From contig JANQSF010000134.1 in assembly GCA_028284155.1 (NCBI GenBank), positions 186,001 through 250,000 on the forward strand: DNA of 64,000 nucleotides, in the 5' to 3' direction. The position numbers and the translations under genes are program-made. Source of the DNA: Phycisphaeraceae bacterium. Its GTDB lineage: Bacteria; Planctomycetota; Phycisphaerae; Phycisphaerales; Phycisphaeraceae. Shown here in pieces: positions 32,788-41,201 of this stretch. How positions within the stretch are numbered: the stretch's first letter is position 1; the number at the start of each line of letters is the position of its first letter. The notes beneath the pieces are model-generated. The model ran no database searches, had not been told where the DNA came from, and saw nothing but the letters and a program-made list of their open reading frames with translations.

Positions 32788-32822
32788 TACCTGGCCGCAT
32801 GTTGAAAAGTGGGTTTCCACTC

Positions 32823-32900
32823 GGGTGCCACTGGCGGCTTGTCCGCCAGTGCTCTTGCGGTACGGTCATCACACTGGCGGACAAGCCGCCAGTGGCACCC
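32823..32900. repeat. Inverted repeat, family GGGTGCCACTGGCGG (copy 2)
   Basis: Arms GGGTGCCACTGGCGGCTTGT (from 32823) and ACAAGCCGCCAGTGGCACCC (ending 32900), 29 nt each and perfectly complementary. Lies between the convergent DUF1501 and TatD genes. See 4878-4954 for copy 1. Confidence 0.92.
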
Positions 32901-32935
32901 ACCAAATCAGCCGCGGTCGACTCCTAATCCCTTTC

Positions 32936-33751
32936 TTACACCAACCCAAAGAAACGCTCGGCGTTTGCGTCGACCTGTTTCACAAACTCGGCTTCCGGGA
33001 CGCCACGGCGCTCGGCCAGGAAGCGCGCGACGTACGGGACGTAGCGCGGTTCGTTCGGGCGGACCTTGCGGTGCGGCTCGGGGGTGAGGTATGGCGAATC
33101 GGTTTCGACCATGATGCGGTCGGCGGGGACGCGGGCGGCGCAGTCGGCCAGGTCGCGTGCGTTCTTGAACGTCACGATGCCGGTGAAGCTGACCATCGCG
33201 CCCAGGTCGAGCACGGCGTCGAGTTCGTCTCTTTTGCCGGTGAAGCAGTGAAAGACGAACCGGTCGCCGGGCAGGCCGCTGTCGCGGATCATGCCGACGG
33301 TCTCGTCGGTGGCTTCACGGTTGTGAATGATGATTGGAAGGACCGGGCCGACACGGCCCGGCTCGCTGGAGGACGGCTCGCTGGGGAGTGACTTGACCGT
33401 TTCCAATTGCGCGGCGAAGGCGCGCTTCTGGTCGTCGATCGGGGGGTCGGGGTAGTGGCGGTCGAGGCCCATCTCACCGATCGCCACGACCCGCGGATGT
33501 GCCGACAGCCTTTGGATCGCCTGCACCAACGTGGCGAGGTCCGGCCATTGCGCGCTGTAGTGCGGGTGCAGGCCGACCGTTGCGAACACGTTGTCGCGCC
33601 GCTCGGCCAGGGCGACGGCCTTGAGCGCGTCGTCGGGCGTCGTGCCGACGCTGATCATGCGGTCGACGCCGGCGTCGGCTGCGCCTTGCATCACGTCGTC
33701 GATGCGTTCGTGGAGGCCGTCGTATGTCAGGTGGCAGTGGGTGTCGATCAT
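32936..33751 (-). CDS. TatD-family metal-dependent DNase
   Basis: 271 residues from ATG at 33751 (MIDTHCHLTYDG). TatD enzymes are cytoplasmic 3'-5' exonucleases involved in DNA repair and turnover; some relatives are D-aminoacyl-tRNA deacylase-like. Metal-binding residues are all present: HCH in DTHCHL, glutamate in IGEMGLDRHY, histidine in IIHNREAT, histidine in VFHCFTG and aspartate in MVETDSPYLTPEPH. Length is normal. A small loop insertion (SEPSSSEPGRVG) precedes the second histidine. It is transcribed alone, with the secretin gene upstream in the same direction. Confidence 0.94.
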   Translation of the reverse strand: MIDTHCHLTYDGLHERIDDVMQGAADAGVDRMISVGTTPDDALKAVALAERRDNVFATVGLHPHYSAQWPDLATLVQAIQRLSAHPRVVAIGEMGLDRHYPDPPIDDQKRAFAAQLETVKSLPSEPSSSEPGRVGPVLPIIIHNREATDETVGMIRDSGLPGDRFVFHCFTGKRDELDAVLDLGAMVSFTGIVTFKNARDLADCAARVPADRIMVETDSPYLTPEPHRKVRPNEPRYVPYVARFLAERRGVPEAEFVKQVDANAERFFGLV

Positions 33752-33791
33752 CGCGAGCAAGTTTATGCGCGCGGTCGGGGGTCGGAGTGAT

Positions 33792-33813
33792 GAGCGCTAG
33801 GCCGCAAGCGGCC
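33792..33813 (+). repeat. Variant of the GAGCGCTAAGCCGCAAGCGG element
   Basis: GAGCGCTAGGCCGCAAGCGG (33792-33811) differs from the other copies by one base. It lies between the tatD and secretin genes. Confidence 0.75.
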
Positions 33814-33835
33814 CATACAAAGAAAAGAAAACCGC

Positions 33836-33864
33836 CCGGCGCTGAGCCGGGCGGTGCGGGGGTC
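33836..33864 (-). terminator. Candidate terminator after the secretin gene
   Basis: ACCGCCCGGC-gctga-GCCGGGCGGT hairpin follows the secretin stop codon on the minus strand, and TTTTCTTTTC lies just beyond it (33822-33831). Confidence 0.65.
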
Positions 33865-33884
33865 GCTTGATCGGGAGTCGCGGA

Positions 33885-36800
33885 TCAGTCGCTGGACGAG
33901 ATGCCAGCGGCGGCGCCGAACGTTCGGCCGATGTTGTACTGCTGCGGGTTGTCGAGCAGGCCCGGGAACAGCGCGTCTTCCTGCTCGTTCTGGAGCAGGA
34001 CGGTCGGCTTGATCAGCACGAGCAGGGTCCGCTCGTCCTTGATGGTCGTGCGGTTGGTAAACAGGCGGTTGAGCACGGGGATCTTGGACATGATCGGGAC
34101 GCCCGCCTCGACTTCGACGTCGGCGACGAGGCGTTGACCGCCCATGATAAGCGTGCCCTTGTCCGGCACGCTCACGCTGGTGCGGACGGAGGTCAGTTCG
34201 AGTTCCGGGGCTTCGATGAAGCCGAACGCCGTGCCGACGCCCGTTTGACCGGTGCCGACGCCGGTCGTGGTCGTCGTGCCCTGCTGCGGGATGGTTCGGA
34301 TCGGCTGAAGGACGGTCGCCAGGCTCGGCCGGGCGGTCATGGTCACGTATCGGCGGTCGGCGCTGACGGTCGCTTCGACGTCGAGCACGACGCCGGACTG
34401 CGTGACCGACAGGGTCGGGTCGAAGCCCGTGGCACCGGGGATCGGCTCCAGGTCGGAGACGAAGGCGATCTGGCGGGCGATGACGACGTTGGACCGTTGA
34501 CCGTTGAACAGCGTGACGCGCGGGGCGGTCAGGTTGATCGAACGGCGGTTCTGCTCGGACGCGCGGACCAGCAGATTGACCTGGAAGTCGTCGATGAAGG
34601 AGATGTTGAAGTCGAGCGATCGGCCGGAGGGCGGCGTGAAGCCTTCCATCGGAATGAACGCGCCGATCGGGGCGATGTCGAGCGGGGCACCGAACGTGCC
34701 GGGCAGGCCGGTGCTTGCTCGGCCGGCCACGCTGATTGAGTCCTGCGCCAGCTTGATCGGGCCGAACTTGCCACCGAGGTTGTCGACCTGAATGTCGAGG
34801 TCGACGCCGACCTCTTCCAGGAAGTTCTGGTCGACCAGCAGGAAGCGAGCCTCGATGTGGATCTGGATCGCGCGGGTCTCACGCAACTGGGCGAGTAGTT
34901 GAATAACCTGGCGGTGGTTCTCCGGGGTCTGCTTGACGATCAGGTTTCCGTTGAGTTCGCGGAGCGAGCCGATCTCGCCGCCGTACGCGCCCCAGTCTTC
35001 CTGGTCGCCGACGGTGTCCTGAATGAGGGTGATGATCTGCTCGATCAGTTCCTCGCGGGTCAGTTGGTTCTCTTCGGTGTCGTCGTCGCCGAACAGGTCG
35101 GTTGACGACTGGGCAACGCCCTGGCCGGCCGAGCCGCCGGAGCTGGTGTTCGACAGGGCCGAGTTCAGGTCGAACTCGGGCGCACCGGCGAAGTTGGGTA
35201 CCTGCACGAGCAGGTCGCGGATGTCGTAGACACGCGTGTCGGTCGTGCGGTTCAGGTCGCGTTCGGTCGAAACCGTGACGATGCCTTCGATGATCGAGAA
35301 GCCGATCGGCTCCAACTCGCTGATCGAGCCGGCCTGCGCCAGCACGAGGCGGAGGGCCTGCTCGGCCGGCACGTTCGACAGGCGGAGAGTGATCGGCGTG
35401 TCGCGCTCGATACCCACGGCCTCGAGCGCAGCCCAGTTGACGAAGAAGTTCAGGCCGGTCGTGTTACGCAGGTACTCGATCACGTTCGACAGTCGGATGG
35501 CCTCGAAGTTGATCGGCACGGGGTTGCGCAACGCGGCGGCGGTGCGGCGGTTGACTTCCGACTCGCCACCACTGGTGTCGAGGCCGGCCAAGCGGACGGC
35601 CGTGATCTGCGGCCAATCGGACGGGTAGACCATCACGTCGGAGAAGGCAATGGTCGCGCCGATGTTCAACGCGGATTGACGGGCATTCTCGATCGCTCGG
35701 CGACGCACGCTGCGCGCGGCGATGCGGAAGACCTGCGTATCCTGGATCACGTCACGCAGGGCCTGCGCGGCGACGTTATTCGGGTCGAGGAACAGGGCCT
35801 GGTCGAGCAGTTCCAGCGCCTTGTCGTACTGCTGCTCTTTCCGCAGGTCGTTGGCACGGCGGAGCAGGCGTTGCACTTCTTCGCGTCGCTCGCGCTCGGC
35901 ACGCTCGGCACGCTCGGTGGCTTCCTTGACCCGCTCCGCCTCGATGGCCTTGCGATTGGCCTCTTCGAATTCGATCCGTTCGGAGTCGATCTGCGCGGCC
36001 AACGCGGTCGCGTCAGCCCGCAATTGGTCATACTGCGCTGGCGGGAGGAAACGGCGCTGCTGATCGAGGATCAGCTTGGCCTGCTGGACCGCGTCGTTCG
36101 CCTCGGCGAACCGATTCTGTTCCCGCAGGTTGTTGGCCCGGTTCTTGAGTTCCTTGAACTCGGCCTCGGTCGCCTGGCGGCGGATTTCCATGTCGTCCAC
36201 GAATCGCGGCAGCAGTTCCTTCTCGCCCACCGCCCCGCCTCGGGCGGCCTCGGCCGCCTGGAGACGTGTCTGCACCTCGGCGTTGGTCGGGTCGAGCGCG
36301 GCCGCCGCACGCAGCGAACGGACGGCCAGACCGACATTACCGGCGGCGCGGGCCGCGTCGGCCTCGGCGATCAGTTCCTGCACGCGGACACGCTGGGCCT
36401 CGCTGATCAGGTCGTCCGCGTCGGCGGGCGGCGCATCGTCAGCGCCATCGGCGTCAGCGGGCGGCGCGGCCGGTTCGTCACCCTTGTCGTCGGCCCCGGC
36501 GGCGTCAGCTCCTGCGTCGTCATCACCGTCCGCCTGCGCGAGCGCCGCGGCGTCGATCGGGCCGTTTTCGACCTGGGCGATCTGCACGCCCATCTGCTCG
36601 CGGTATTCGCCGATGCGGCGACGCAGTTGCGTCACGCGCTGGCGGTCGTGCCAGCCCAGGACCACGCCGTTGGCCTGCACACCGCGGAGGCGGCGTTCGG
36701 CGCTGGCCAGCTTGGTCGCGGCCGCGAAGTCGCGACCGTCCTGAGCGAACTCGCCGGCGACGCCGACCTCGACCTCAGCCAACTGAATGTCGCGACGGGC

Positions 36801-37214
36801 TTGCGCCAACGCCGCGCCGTTGCCAGCCGACTTGGCCGGCGCGGCCTTGACGGCCGGCTGGGCGGCTTTGACGTCCGTGGGCATCTTGGCGGCGAGGGGC
36901 TGCGAAACGGCGCCGGCTTCCTGAGCCAACGCAAGCGCTTCGGCTTCCGCGTCGGCGGATGCCGCCAACTTGGCTTTCACAGCGACCAACCGCTCGGCCA
37001 GCATGGTCCGCTTGGCAGCCGAGAGCCGCTCGGCCTGCACGCGACTGAGCGTTGCGTGGGCTTCGGCATAATCGCCGGCCTGCAACTGCGCGTGTCCTTG
37101 CGCCAGAAGCGCTTCGGCGGAGCGGTCGGCATCCTGCGCGACACTGGGTTCGGTCAGCCAAAACATCCCTGTGACTGACCATACCGCGACGATCAGAATG
37201 CGACGATGAACCAA
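33885..37214 (-). CDS. Secretin (type II/III secretion GspD-like) with N-terminal TPR region
   Basis: 1109 residues. TTG at 37214 is chosen: AGGAGG lies seven nt upstream and VHRRILIVAVWSVTGMFW is then a signal peptide; a longer GTG frame would place the Shine-Dalgarno inside the gene. Residues about 30-500 are Ala-rich tetratricopeptide-like and coiled-coil helices (ALLAQGHAQLQAGDYAEA at the start). An N-terminal secretin domain follows (INFEAIRLSNVIEYLRNTTG), then a N1-like region with QLLAQLRETRAIQIHIEARF. The C-terminal pore domain ends with VPDKGTLIMGGQR, KIPVLNRLF and ERTLLVLIKPTVL. It should form the outer-membrane pore of a secretion or pilus system. No other secretion gene is adjacent. 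Confidence 0.92.
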   Translation of the reverse strand: MVHRRILIVAVWSVTGMFWLTEPSVAQDADRSAEALLAQGHAQLQAGDYAEAHATLSRVQAERLSAAKRTMLAERLVAVKAKLAASADAEAEALALAQEAGAVSQPLAAKMPTDVKAAQPAVKAAPAKSAGNGAALAQARRDIQLAEVEVGVAGEFAQDGRDFAAATKLASAERRLRGVQANGVVLGWHDRQRVTQLRRRIGEYREQMGVQIAQVENGPIDAAALAQADGDDDAGADAAGADDKGDEPAAPPADADGADDAPPADADDLISEAQRVRVQELIAEADAARAAGNVGLAVRSLRAAAALDPTNAEVQTRLQAAEAARGGAVGEKELLPRFVDDMEIRRQATEAEFKELKNRANNLREQNRFAEANDAVQQAKLILDQQRRFLPPAQYDQLRADATALAAQIDSERIEFEEANRKAIEAERVKEATERAERAERERREEVQRLLRRANDLRKEQQYDKALELLDQALFLDPNNVAAQALRDVIQDTQVFRIAARSVRRRAIENARQSALNIGATIAFSDVMVYPSDWPQITAVRLAGLDTSGGESEVNRRTAAALRNPVPINFEAIRLSNVIEYLRNTTGLNFFVNWAALEAVGIERDTPITLRLSNVPAEQALRLVLAQAGSISELEPIGFSIIEGIVTVSTERDLNRTTDTRVYDIRDLLVQVPNFAGAPEFDLNSALSNTSSGGSAGQGVAQSSTDLFGDDDTEENQLTREELIEQIITLIQDTVGDQEDWGAYGGEIGSLRELNGNLIVKQTPENHRQVIQLLAQLRETRAIQIHIEARFLLVDQNFLEEVGVDLDIQVDNLGGKFGPIKLAQDSISVAGRASTGLPGTFGAPLDIAPIGAFIPMEGFTPPSGRSLDFNISFIDDFQVNLLVRASEQNRRSINLTAPRVTLFNGQRSNVVIARQIAFVSDLEPIPGATGFDPTLSVTQSGVVLDVEATVSADRRYVTMTARPSLATVLQPIRTIPQQGTTTTTGVGTGQTGVGTAFGFIEAPELELTSVRTSVSVPDKGTLIMGGQRLVADVEVEAGVPIMSKIPVLNRLFTNRTTIKDERTLLVLIKPTVLLQNEQEDALFPGLLDNPQQYNIGRTFGAAAGISSSD

Positions 37215-37579
37215 GGCATGCCTCCTGTAATCGGGAGCCACACGACCCCTCGTTGCCAGGTCAGCGAGGTCGCTGCTAAGTGGACTGGCGGATTAGGGTC
37301 TGCAACAGCGCGGCCCAAGCCACGCACCCACTGGGCGGGACGGGCAGTCTAACGGATCGCAAAAGGTCTTGCAAGTGACCCCCCGCCGGTCGGCGGGGGC
37401 AAAAGATAGGCGGCCCCACATATTTCGGGGCGACGCCCGATAAGCGGACTTTCGAACCTCCGGTCCAACGCCGCCTTCTACCCCATCATTGCCGCAAAAA
37501 CACCGTGGGTGACGCCCCTCAACCCCGCCGCAACCGGCTTTTTACCCTTGTTTTGCACACCCATCAGTCGAACCGCCAA
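37215..37579. other. 365-bp gap between secretin and SGNH genes
   Basis: The gap holds the secretin promoter (37346-37374) and a CCCCGCC-ggt-CGGCGGGG hairpin (37381-37397). It also contains the region downstream of the SGNH gene. No gene was recognised. Confidence 0.6.
37346..37374 (-). promoter_or_regulatory. Promoter of the secretin gene
   Basis: On the minus strand, TTGCAA (37369-37374) and TAGACT (37346-37351) are spaced by exactly 17 nt, each matching sigma-70 consensus at four of six positions. The -10 region shares GCGATCCGTTAGACTG with the region upstream of the Cys-rich lipoprotein gene at 62165-62181. Confidence 0.6.
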
Positions 37580-38683
37580 TCAGCGGGGCGACTCGATATG
37601 GCCATACATCTGAATCGACAGGGCCTGAAGTTCAACCCAAATCCGCTCGCCTTCCACAGCCAGTTTCGACCGGTCGTTCCGCGGCCCGGTGCGGGACGGG
37701 TCGGCCAGCCGCCACAGCCGGAAGAACACCTCGTCGAAACGACGGAGGTTTTCGTAGAGCAGGCGGCTGTTCTGGGCCTGGTTGAGGTCGAGCACGGGCT
37801 TGTTGCCGACAGCCAACGCCTTGCGGATATGCCCCATCTTTCTGGGGACAAGCGGCGACCAGCCGACCGGCGCGATCATCTTCGGCGTCACGCCGACGCC
37901 CCACAGGATCGCGCTGCTGATCAGGATATGAGCCGGCTCCGTCGGCTTGTCGAACTGCGACACAAGCGGGCCCTCGCCGAGGCGGGCGACCTCGACATAA
38001 ACCGCCAGCATGTAGTCAAAAAGATCGATGAAGTCGACGTTCTTTTCCTTGGCTACGGCTTTTGCTTCGGTGGCCAGCGCTTTGAGGCGGAGGTTGTCAC
38101 CCAACAGCGTGCGCGTATCGGCCACGCCGTGGTGCGTGGCCGGCGGGCTGAGCACGACCACGCGACGCACAAACTCGTACCCGCGTGCGCGCTCGATGAC
38201 ATCGGCGAGCCCCGTCCGGAACGACGCTTTCAATTCGTCTGTCACCGGCAGGTTTCGCCCGTCGTTGAAACCCAAGCAGATGAACACCACCGTGGGCTTC
38301 GACAGTGCGATCACTTCGTCCACCCACTGCCCGCCGTCGCCCGCCTTGACACCGTTCTTGCCACCGTTGAAAAAACGCACGCCGTCACGTGAACGGATCG
38401 CCATGATCGCCGACGCGACGCCGCGGCAATAAAACCCCTGCTGCGTGACATCATCGCCCACAAAAAGCAGCCGATCGTTCGGCCGAACGACGTCGGTGAA
38501 CTTCAACGGCTCCGGCCGCGACTCGGCCGGCGTGGGCGGGGTGTCGGCACCCGTCGCCCGTCGATCCTGCCCATCGCCATCGCCAGTCGCCGGCGGCGTG
38601 GTCTTGCAACCGGCCAACGGCAACAGCAACATCGCCAGAATCAGAACAGGCCAGACTCGATGCGCGGAGGTGAGGTCGGTCAT
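37580..38683 (-). CDS. SGNH/GDSL hydrolase-like lipoprotein, nucleophile Ser replaced
   Basis: 367 residues with a lipoprotein signal peptide (LILAMLLLPLAGC). A short Pro/Asp-rich spacer precedes an SGNH-like domain: the first block reads FVGDDVTQQGFYCRG where family members usually have GDSIT, so the nucleophile serine is replaced by aspartate. The block-III asparagine is in LGFNDGRN; the last block reads KPTEPAHILISSAI, with E in place of the usual D before the histidine (consensus DxxH). The fold therefore looks SGNH but the catalysis is doubtful. It is 30 nt downstream of pdxJ, same direction, and could be translated from the same mRNA. Confidence 0.8.
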   Translation of the reverse strand: MTDLTSAHRVWPVLILAMLLLPLAGCKTTPPATGDGDGQDRRATGADTPPTPAESRPEPLKFTDVVRPNDRLLFVGDDVTQQGFYCRGVASAIMAIRSRDGVRFFNGGKNGVKAGDGGQWVDEVIALSKPTVVFICLGFNDGRNLPVTDELKASFRTGLADVIERARGYEFVRRVVVLSPPATHHGVADTRTLLGDNLRLKALATEAKAVAKEKNVDFIDLFDYMLAVYVEVARLGEGPLVSQFDKPTEPAHILISSAILWGVGVTPKMIAPVGWSPLVPRKMGHIRKALAVGNKPVLDLNQAQNSRLLYENLRRFDEVFFRLWRLADPSRTGPRNDRSKLAVEGERIWVELQALSIQMYGHIESPR

Positions 38684-38713
38684 GTCAATCGATGGGGTTG
38701 TGGTCGACGGTCG

Positions 38714-39460
38714 TTAGCTGGCCGCGTTGGCCATCAGCCGCTTCATCTCAACCACGGCCTCGCGCAGCCCCACGAACACGGCCCGGCTGACGATGGCGTG
38801 GCCGATGTGCAGCTCATTGATGCCCGGCAAAGCGGCGATTGGCGACACGTTGCGGTAGTTCAACGCGTGGCCGGCATTGAAACGCATGCCTGCCTCGATG
38901 ATGCGTCGGCCCGCGTCGCCCACTTTCTTGAGTTCAGCCGACAGGCCAGGGTTCGATAAGTCGCCCCCAACCGCGTGAAATGCGTGGGCATAAGGCCCCG
39001 TGTGAATCTCGCAAAGCCCAAATCCTGCGATGGCGGCCGCGTCGATCTGCACCGGCTCGGCGTCGATAAACGCCGAAACCTCAAGCCCAGAGTCCTTCAG
39101 CCGGCCGACGACATCTTTGAGTTGCTCCAGGTGGCCCGCGACGTCCAGCCCACCCTCGGTCGTGATCTCCATCCGCCCTTCCGGCACCAACATGGCCAGG
39201 TGCGGCTTGACCCGCCGGGCGATCTCGACCATCTCGTGCGTCGCGGCCATCTCCAGGTTGACCTTGACGTAGCACATCTTCTGAACGCGTTCGACGTCGT
39301 CGTCCTGAATGTGTCGACGGTCCTCGCGCAGGTGCATCGTGATGCCGTCCGCCCCGCCCAACTGGGCCTCAACCGCCGCCCAGACGGGGTCCGGCTCATA
39401 CGTCCGGCGGGCCTGCCGAACCGTCGCGACGTGGTCGATATTGACGCCCAATTCGATCAT
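38714..39460 (-). CDS. pdxJ: Pyridoxine 5'-phosphate synthase
   Basis: 248 residues from ATG at 39460; the frame is open further upstream but MIELGVNIDHVATVRQARRT is the standard N-terminus. PdxJ condenses 1-deoxyxylulose 5-phosphate with 3-amino-2-oxopropyl phosphate to make pyridoxine phosphate in the cytoplasm. Conserved segments: VNIDHVATVRQARR, ITMHLREDRRHIQDDDV, EGRMEITTEGGLDV, IDAEPVQI and LHIGHAIVSRAVFVGL. Length matches PdxJ. Downstream lies the SGNH-like lipoprotein gene. It shows the DXP-dependent B6 route, in keeping with ispF in the same window. Confidence 0.97.
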   Translation of the reverse strand: MIELGVNIDHVATVRQARRTYEPDPVWAAVEAQLGGADGITMHLREDRRHIQDDDVERVQKMCYVKVNLEMAATHEMVEIARRVKPHLAMLVPEGRMEITTEGGLDVAGHLEQLKDVVGRLKDSGLEVSAFIDAEPVQIDAAAIAGFGLCEIHTGPYAHAFHAVGGDLSNPGLSAELKKVGDAGRRIIEAGMRFNAGHALNYRNVSPIAALPGINELHIGHAIVSRAVFVGLREAVVEMKRLMANAAS

Positions 39461-39562
39461 GGCATGAGGATAGGCTGAGTCGTACCCCGCCGCCCCCCCG
39501 CCGCTTGTGGCTTGGCGATTCAGGCATCCATCCAGAAGCTGGTCGGCCCACTTTTCAAGGGC

Positions 39563-39568
39563 TATACT
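39563..39568 (+). promoter_or_regulatory. Candidate -10 box TATACT of rpmA
   Basis: GGGCTATACTTGCC lies 52 nt before rpmA. No clear -35 hexamer at standard spacing. Confidence 0.5.
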
Positions 39569-39620
39569 TGCCGCTCGATTGACCGACCCGCAGCACTCCG
39601 ACCGACAAGGCAGGTGACCC

Positions 39621-39872
39621 ATGGCACATAAGAAAGGCCAAGGCAGCTCGAAGAACGGCCGCGACTCGAACCCGCAGTACCGCGGGATCAAGCTGTACGG
39701 CGGTCAGTCCTGCCGAGCGGGCAACATCATCGTCCGCCAATGCGGCACGCCCTTCAAGCCCGGCTACCAGGTCGGCATCGGCAAGGACGACACGCTGTTC
39801 GCGTTGGCGGACGGTGTCGTCGAATTCCAGGGCCGGAAGGTGCATGTGCGGGCCGCCAAAGCGGCCTCGTAA
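39621..39872 (+). CDS. rpmA: 50S ribosomal protein L27
   Basis: 83 residues. The N-terminus MAHKKGQGSSKNGRDSNPQYRGIKLYGG is the canonical L27 sequence without the cleavable extension seen in Firmicutes. The rest (RQCGTPFKPGYQVGIGKDDTLFALADGVVEF) is complete. L27 lines the peptidyl-transferase centre through its N-terminus. rplU (L21), its usual upstream partner, is absent here, whereas obg follows at 40075 as in many bacteria. GCAGGTG lies upstream of the start. Confidence 0.97.
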   Translation: MAHKKGQGSSKNGRDSNPQYRGIKLYGGQSCRAGNIIVRQCGTPFKPGYQVGIGKDDTLFALADGVVEFQGRKVHVRAAKAAS

Positions 39873-39873
39873 A

Positions 39874-40065
39874 ACAGGACATCAGGAAAGCAGGAAATGA
39901 GGGACGCCGGGCGATCGTTGCGCGCCGACTTGTCTTGAATCATTGGATCACCCACAAAGCCTGCGGACGGCTGTCCGCAGGCGTTAATCGCGCACTCGTC
40001 CCCATCCCGCTAAAGTCCCCCACCACCGCCCAATCCAGAGCATTTCCTGTTTTCCTGATCTCCTG
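39874..40065. repeat. Flanking inverted repeat CAGGAAATCAGGAAAACAGG type
   Basis: ACAGGACATCAGGAAAGCAG (39874-39893) is mirrored by the downstream arm ending at 40065 (TTTCCTGATCTCCTG). It surrounds the rpmA-obg gap. A related GCAGGAGGCCAGGAAGGCAG is seen near 22340-22370. Confidence 0.7.
39960..39983. terminator. Candidate terminator between rpmA and obg
   Basis: GCCTGCGGAC-ggct-GTCCGCAGGC is a perfect 10-bp stem with a 4-nt loop, 88 nt after the rpmA stop. Only GTTAAT follows, so termination is likely partial or factor-dependent. Confidence 0.5.
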
Positions 40066-40074
40066 CTTTCGCGC

Positions 40075-41103
40075 ATGCTCATCGACCACGCCATCATCGA
40101 AGTGCGAAGCGGCAAAGGCGGCGCGGGCTGCGTGTCGTTCCGGCGGGAGAAGTACGTCGCCAAAGGCGGGCCGAATGGTGGCGACGGCGGCGACGGCGGC
40201 GACGTCGTGCTCGTGGCCGAGCGGGGCGTTGACACCTTGTTAGACATGACCGGCCGACACCACTGGTTCGCCGAAGACGGCAAGGCCGGCCAGGGGTCAC
40301 AAATGCACGGCCGAAACGGCGCGGACTGCGTCGTCCAATTGCCGCCGGGCACACTCGTCTACGACGACGAGACCGGCGAGTTGATCGTTGACCTGGCCGA
40401 AACAGGGCAGGAAATGGTGATCTGCAAGGGCGGCAAAGGCGGCTTCGGCAACGAGCACTTCAAGAGCGCGACAAATCAGGTGCCCCGCGAGTCGACGCCC
40501 GGCCAACCGGGTGAAGAACGACGCCTGCGACTCGAACTGAAACTCATCGCCGACGTCGGCCTGGTCGGCAAACCCAACGCGGGCAAGTCGACGCTGCTCA
40601 GCCGAATCTCCGCGGCGCGGCCCAAGGTCGCCGACTACCCGTTCACCACTCTCGAACCGAACCTCGGCATCGTCGAATTGCCCGGTGGGCGGCGCATCGT
40701 CGTGGCCGACATCCCCGGCCTGATCGAAGGCGCCCACACCGGCGCGGGCCTCGGCCACCAATTCCTCCGCCACGTCGAACGCACGCGGCTGCTGGTTCAC
40801 CTGATCGAGATCGAACCGACCGACGGCTCCGACCCGGCTGACAACTTCAAAACAATCAACGAAGAACTCGCGTCGTTTTCGCAGACCCTCGCTGAAAAAC
40901 CGCAGGTCGTTGCGTTGAGCAAGACCGACCTGCTCACGACCGAGGGAGACCGCGAAACAGCGGCCGACCTGATCGAGCAGGCCATCGGCATCCGCCCGAT
41001 CCGCATCAGCGCCGCCAGTGGCGACGGCATCAACGACCTGCTGGAGGCGTGCTGGGAACACCTGAAGGACGAAAAAGAACCATCGGCAGGTTGGTCGGTG
41101 TAA
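40075..41103 (+). CDS. obg: Obg GTPase (ribosome assembly factor)
   Basis: 342 residues. ObgE/CgtA binds the 50S subunit and couples GTP state to ribosome maturation and stress. The N-terminal Gly-rich Obg fold (IIEVRSGKGGAGCVSFRREKYVAKGGPNGGDGG) is followed by the G domain: G1 GKPNAGKST, G3 DIPGL, G4 LSKTD and G5 SAASGDG. The C-terminal extension is missing, as in many short Obg proteins. The start ATG at 40075 has no Shine-Dalgarno sequence upstream: the region is filled by the TTTCCTGATCTCCTG repeat arm. Located 202 bp after rpmA. Confidence 0.96.
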   Translation: MLIDHAIIEVRSGKGGAGCVSFRREKYVAKGGPNGGDGGDGGDVVLVAERGVDTLLDMTGRHHWFAEDGKAGQGSQMHGRNGADCVVQLPPGTLVYDDETGELIVDLAETGQEMVICKGGKGGFGNEHFKSATNQVPRESTPGQPGEERRLRLELKLIADVGLVGKPNAGKSTLLSRISAARPKVADYPFTTLEPNLGIVELPGGRRIVVADIPGLIEGAHTGAGLGHQFLRHVERTRLLVHLIEIEPTDGSDPADNFKTINEELASFSQTLAEKPQVVALSKTDLLTTEGDRETAADLIEQAIGIRPIRISAASGDGINDLLEACWEHLKDEKEPSAGWSV

Positions 41104-41122
41104 ACGTCGCGGCACGCACCGC

Positions 41123-41176
41123 ATTTAGCCGCGTCGCACGCTACGCGCGTCGGCGTCGCAAGCGACGCGGCTAAAT
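41123..41176. repeat. Inverted repeat ATTTAGCCGCGTCGC
   Basis: Arms ATTTAGCCGCGTCGC (41123-41137) and GCGACGCGGCTAAAT (41162-41176), perfect over 15 nt, between obg and coaX. Confidence 0.85.
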
Positions 41177-41201
41177 ACAGACGTCGCGCTAGGATCAGCC
41201 G

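Noticed and set aside
31451..32905. 484-codon minus-strand frame over the DUF1501 gene
   Set aside because: Antisense shadow; the plus strand has clear DUF1501 motifs and a Tat signal.
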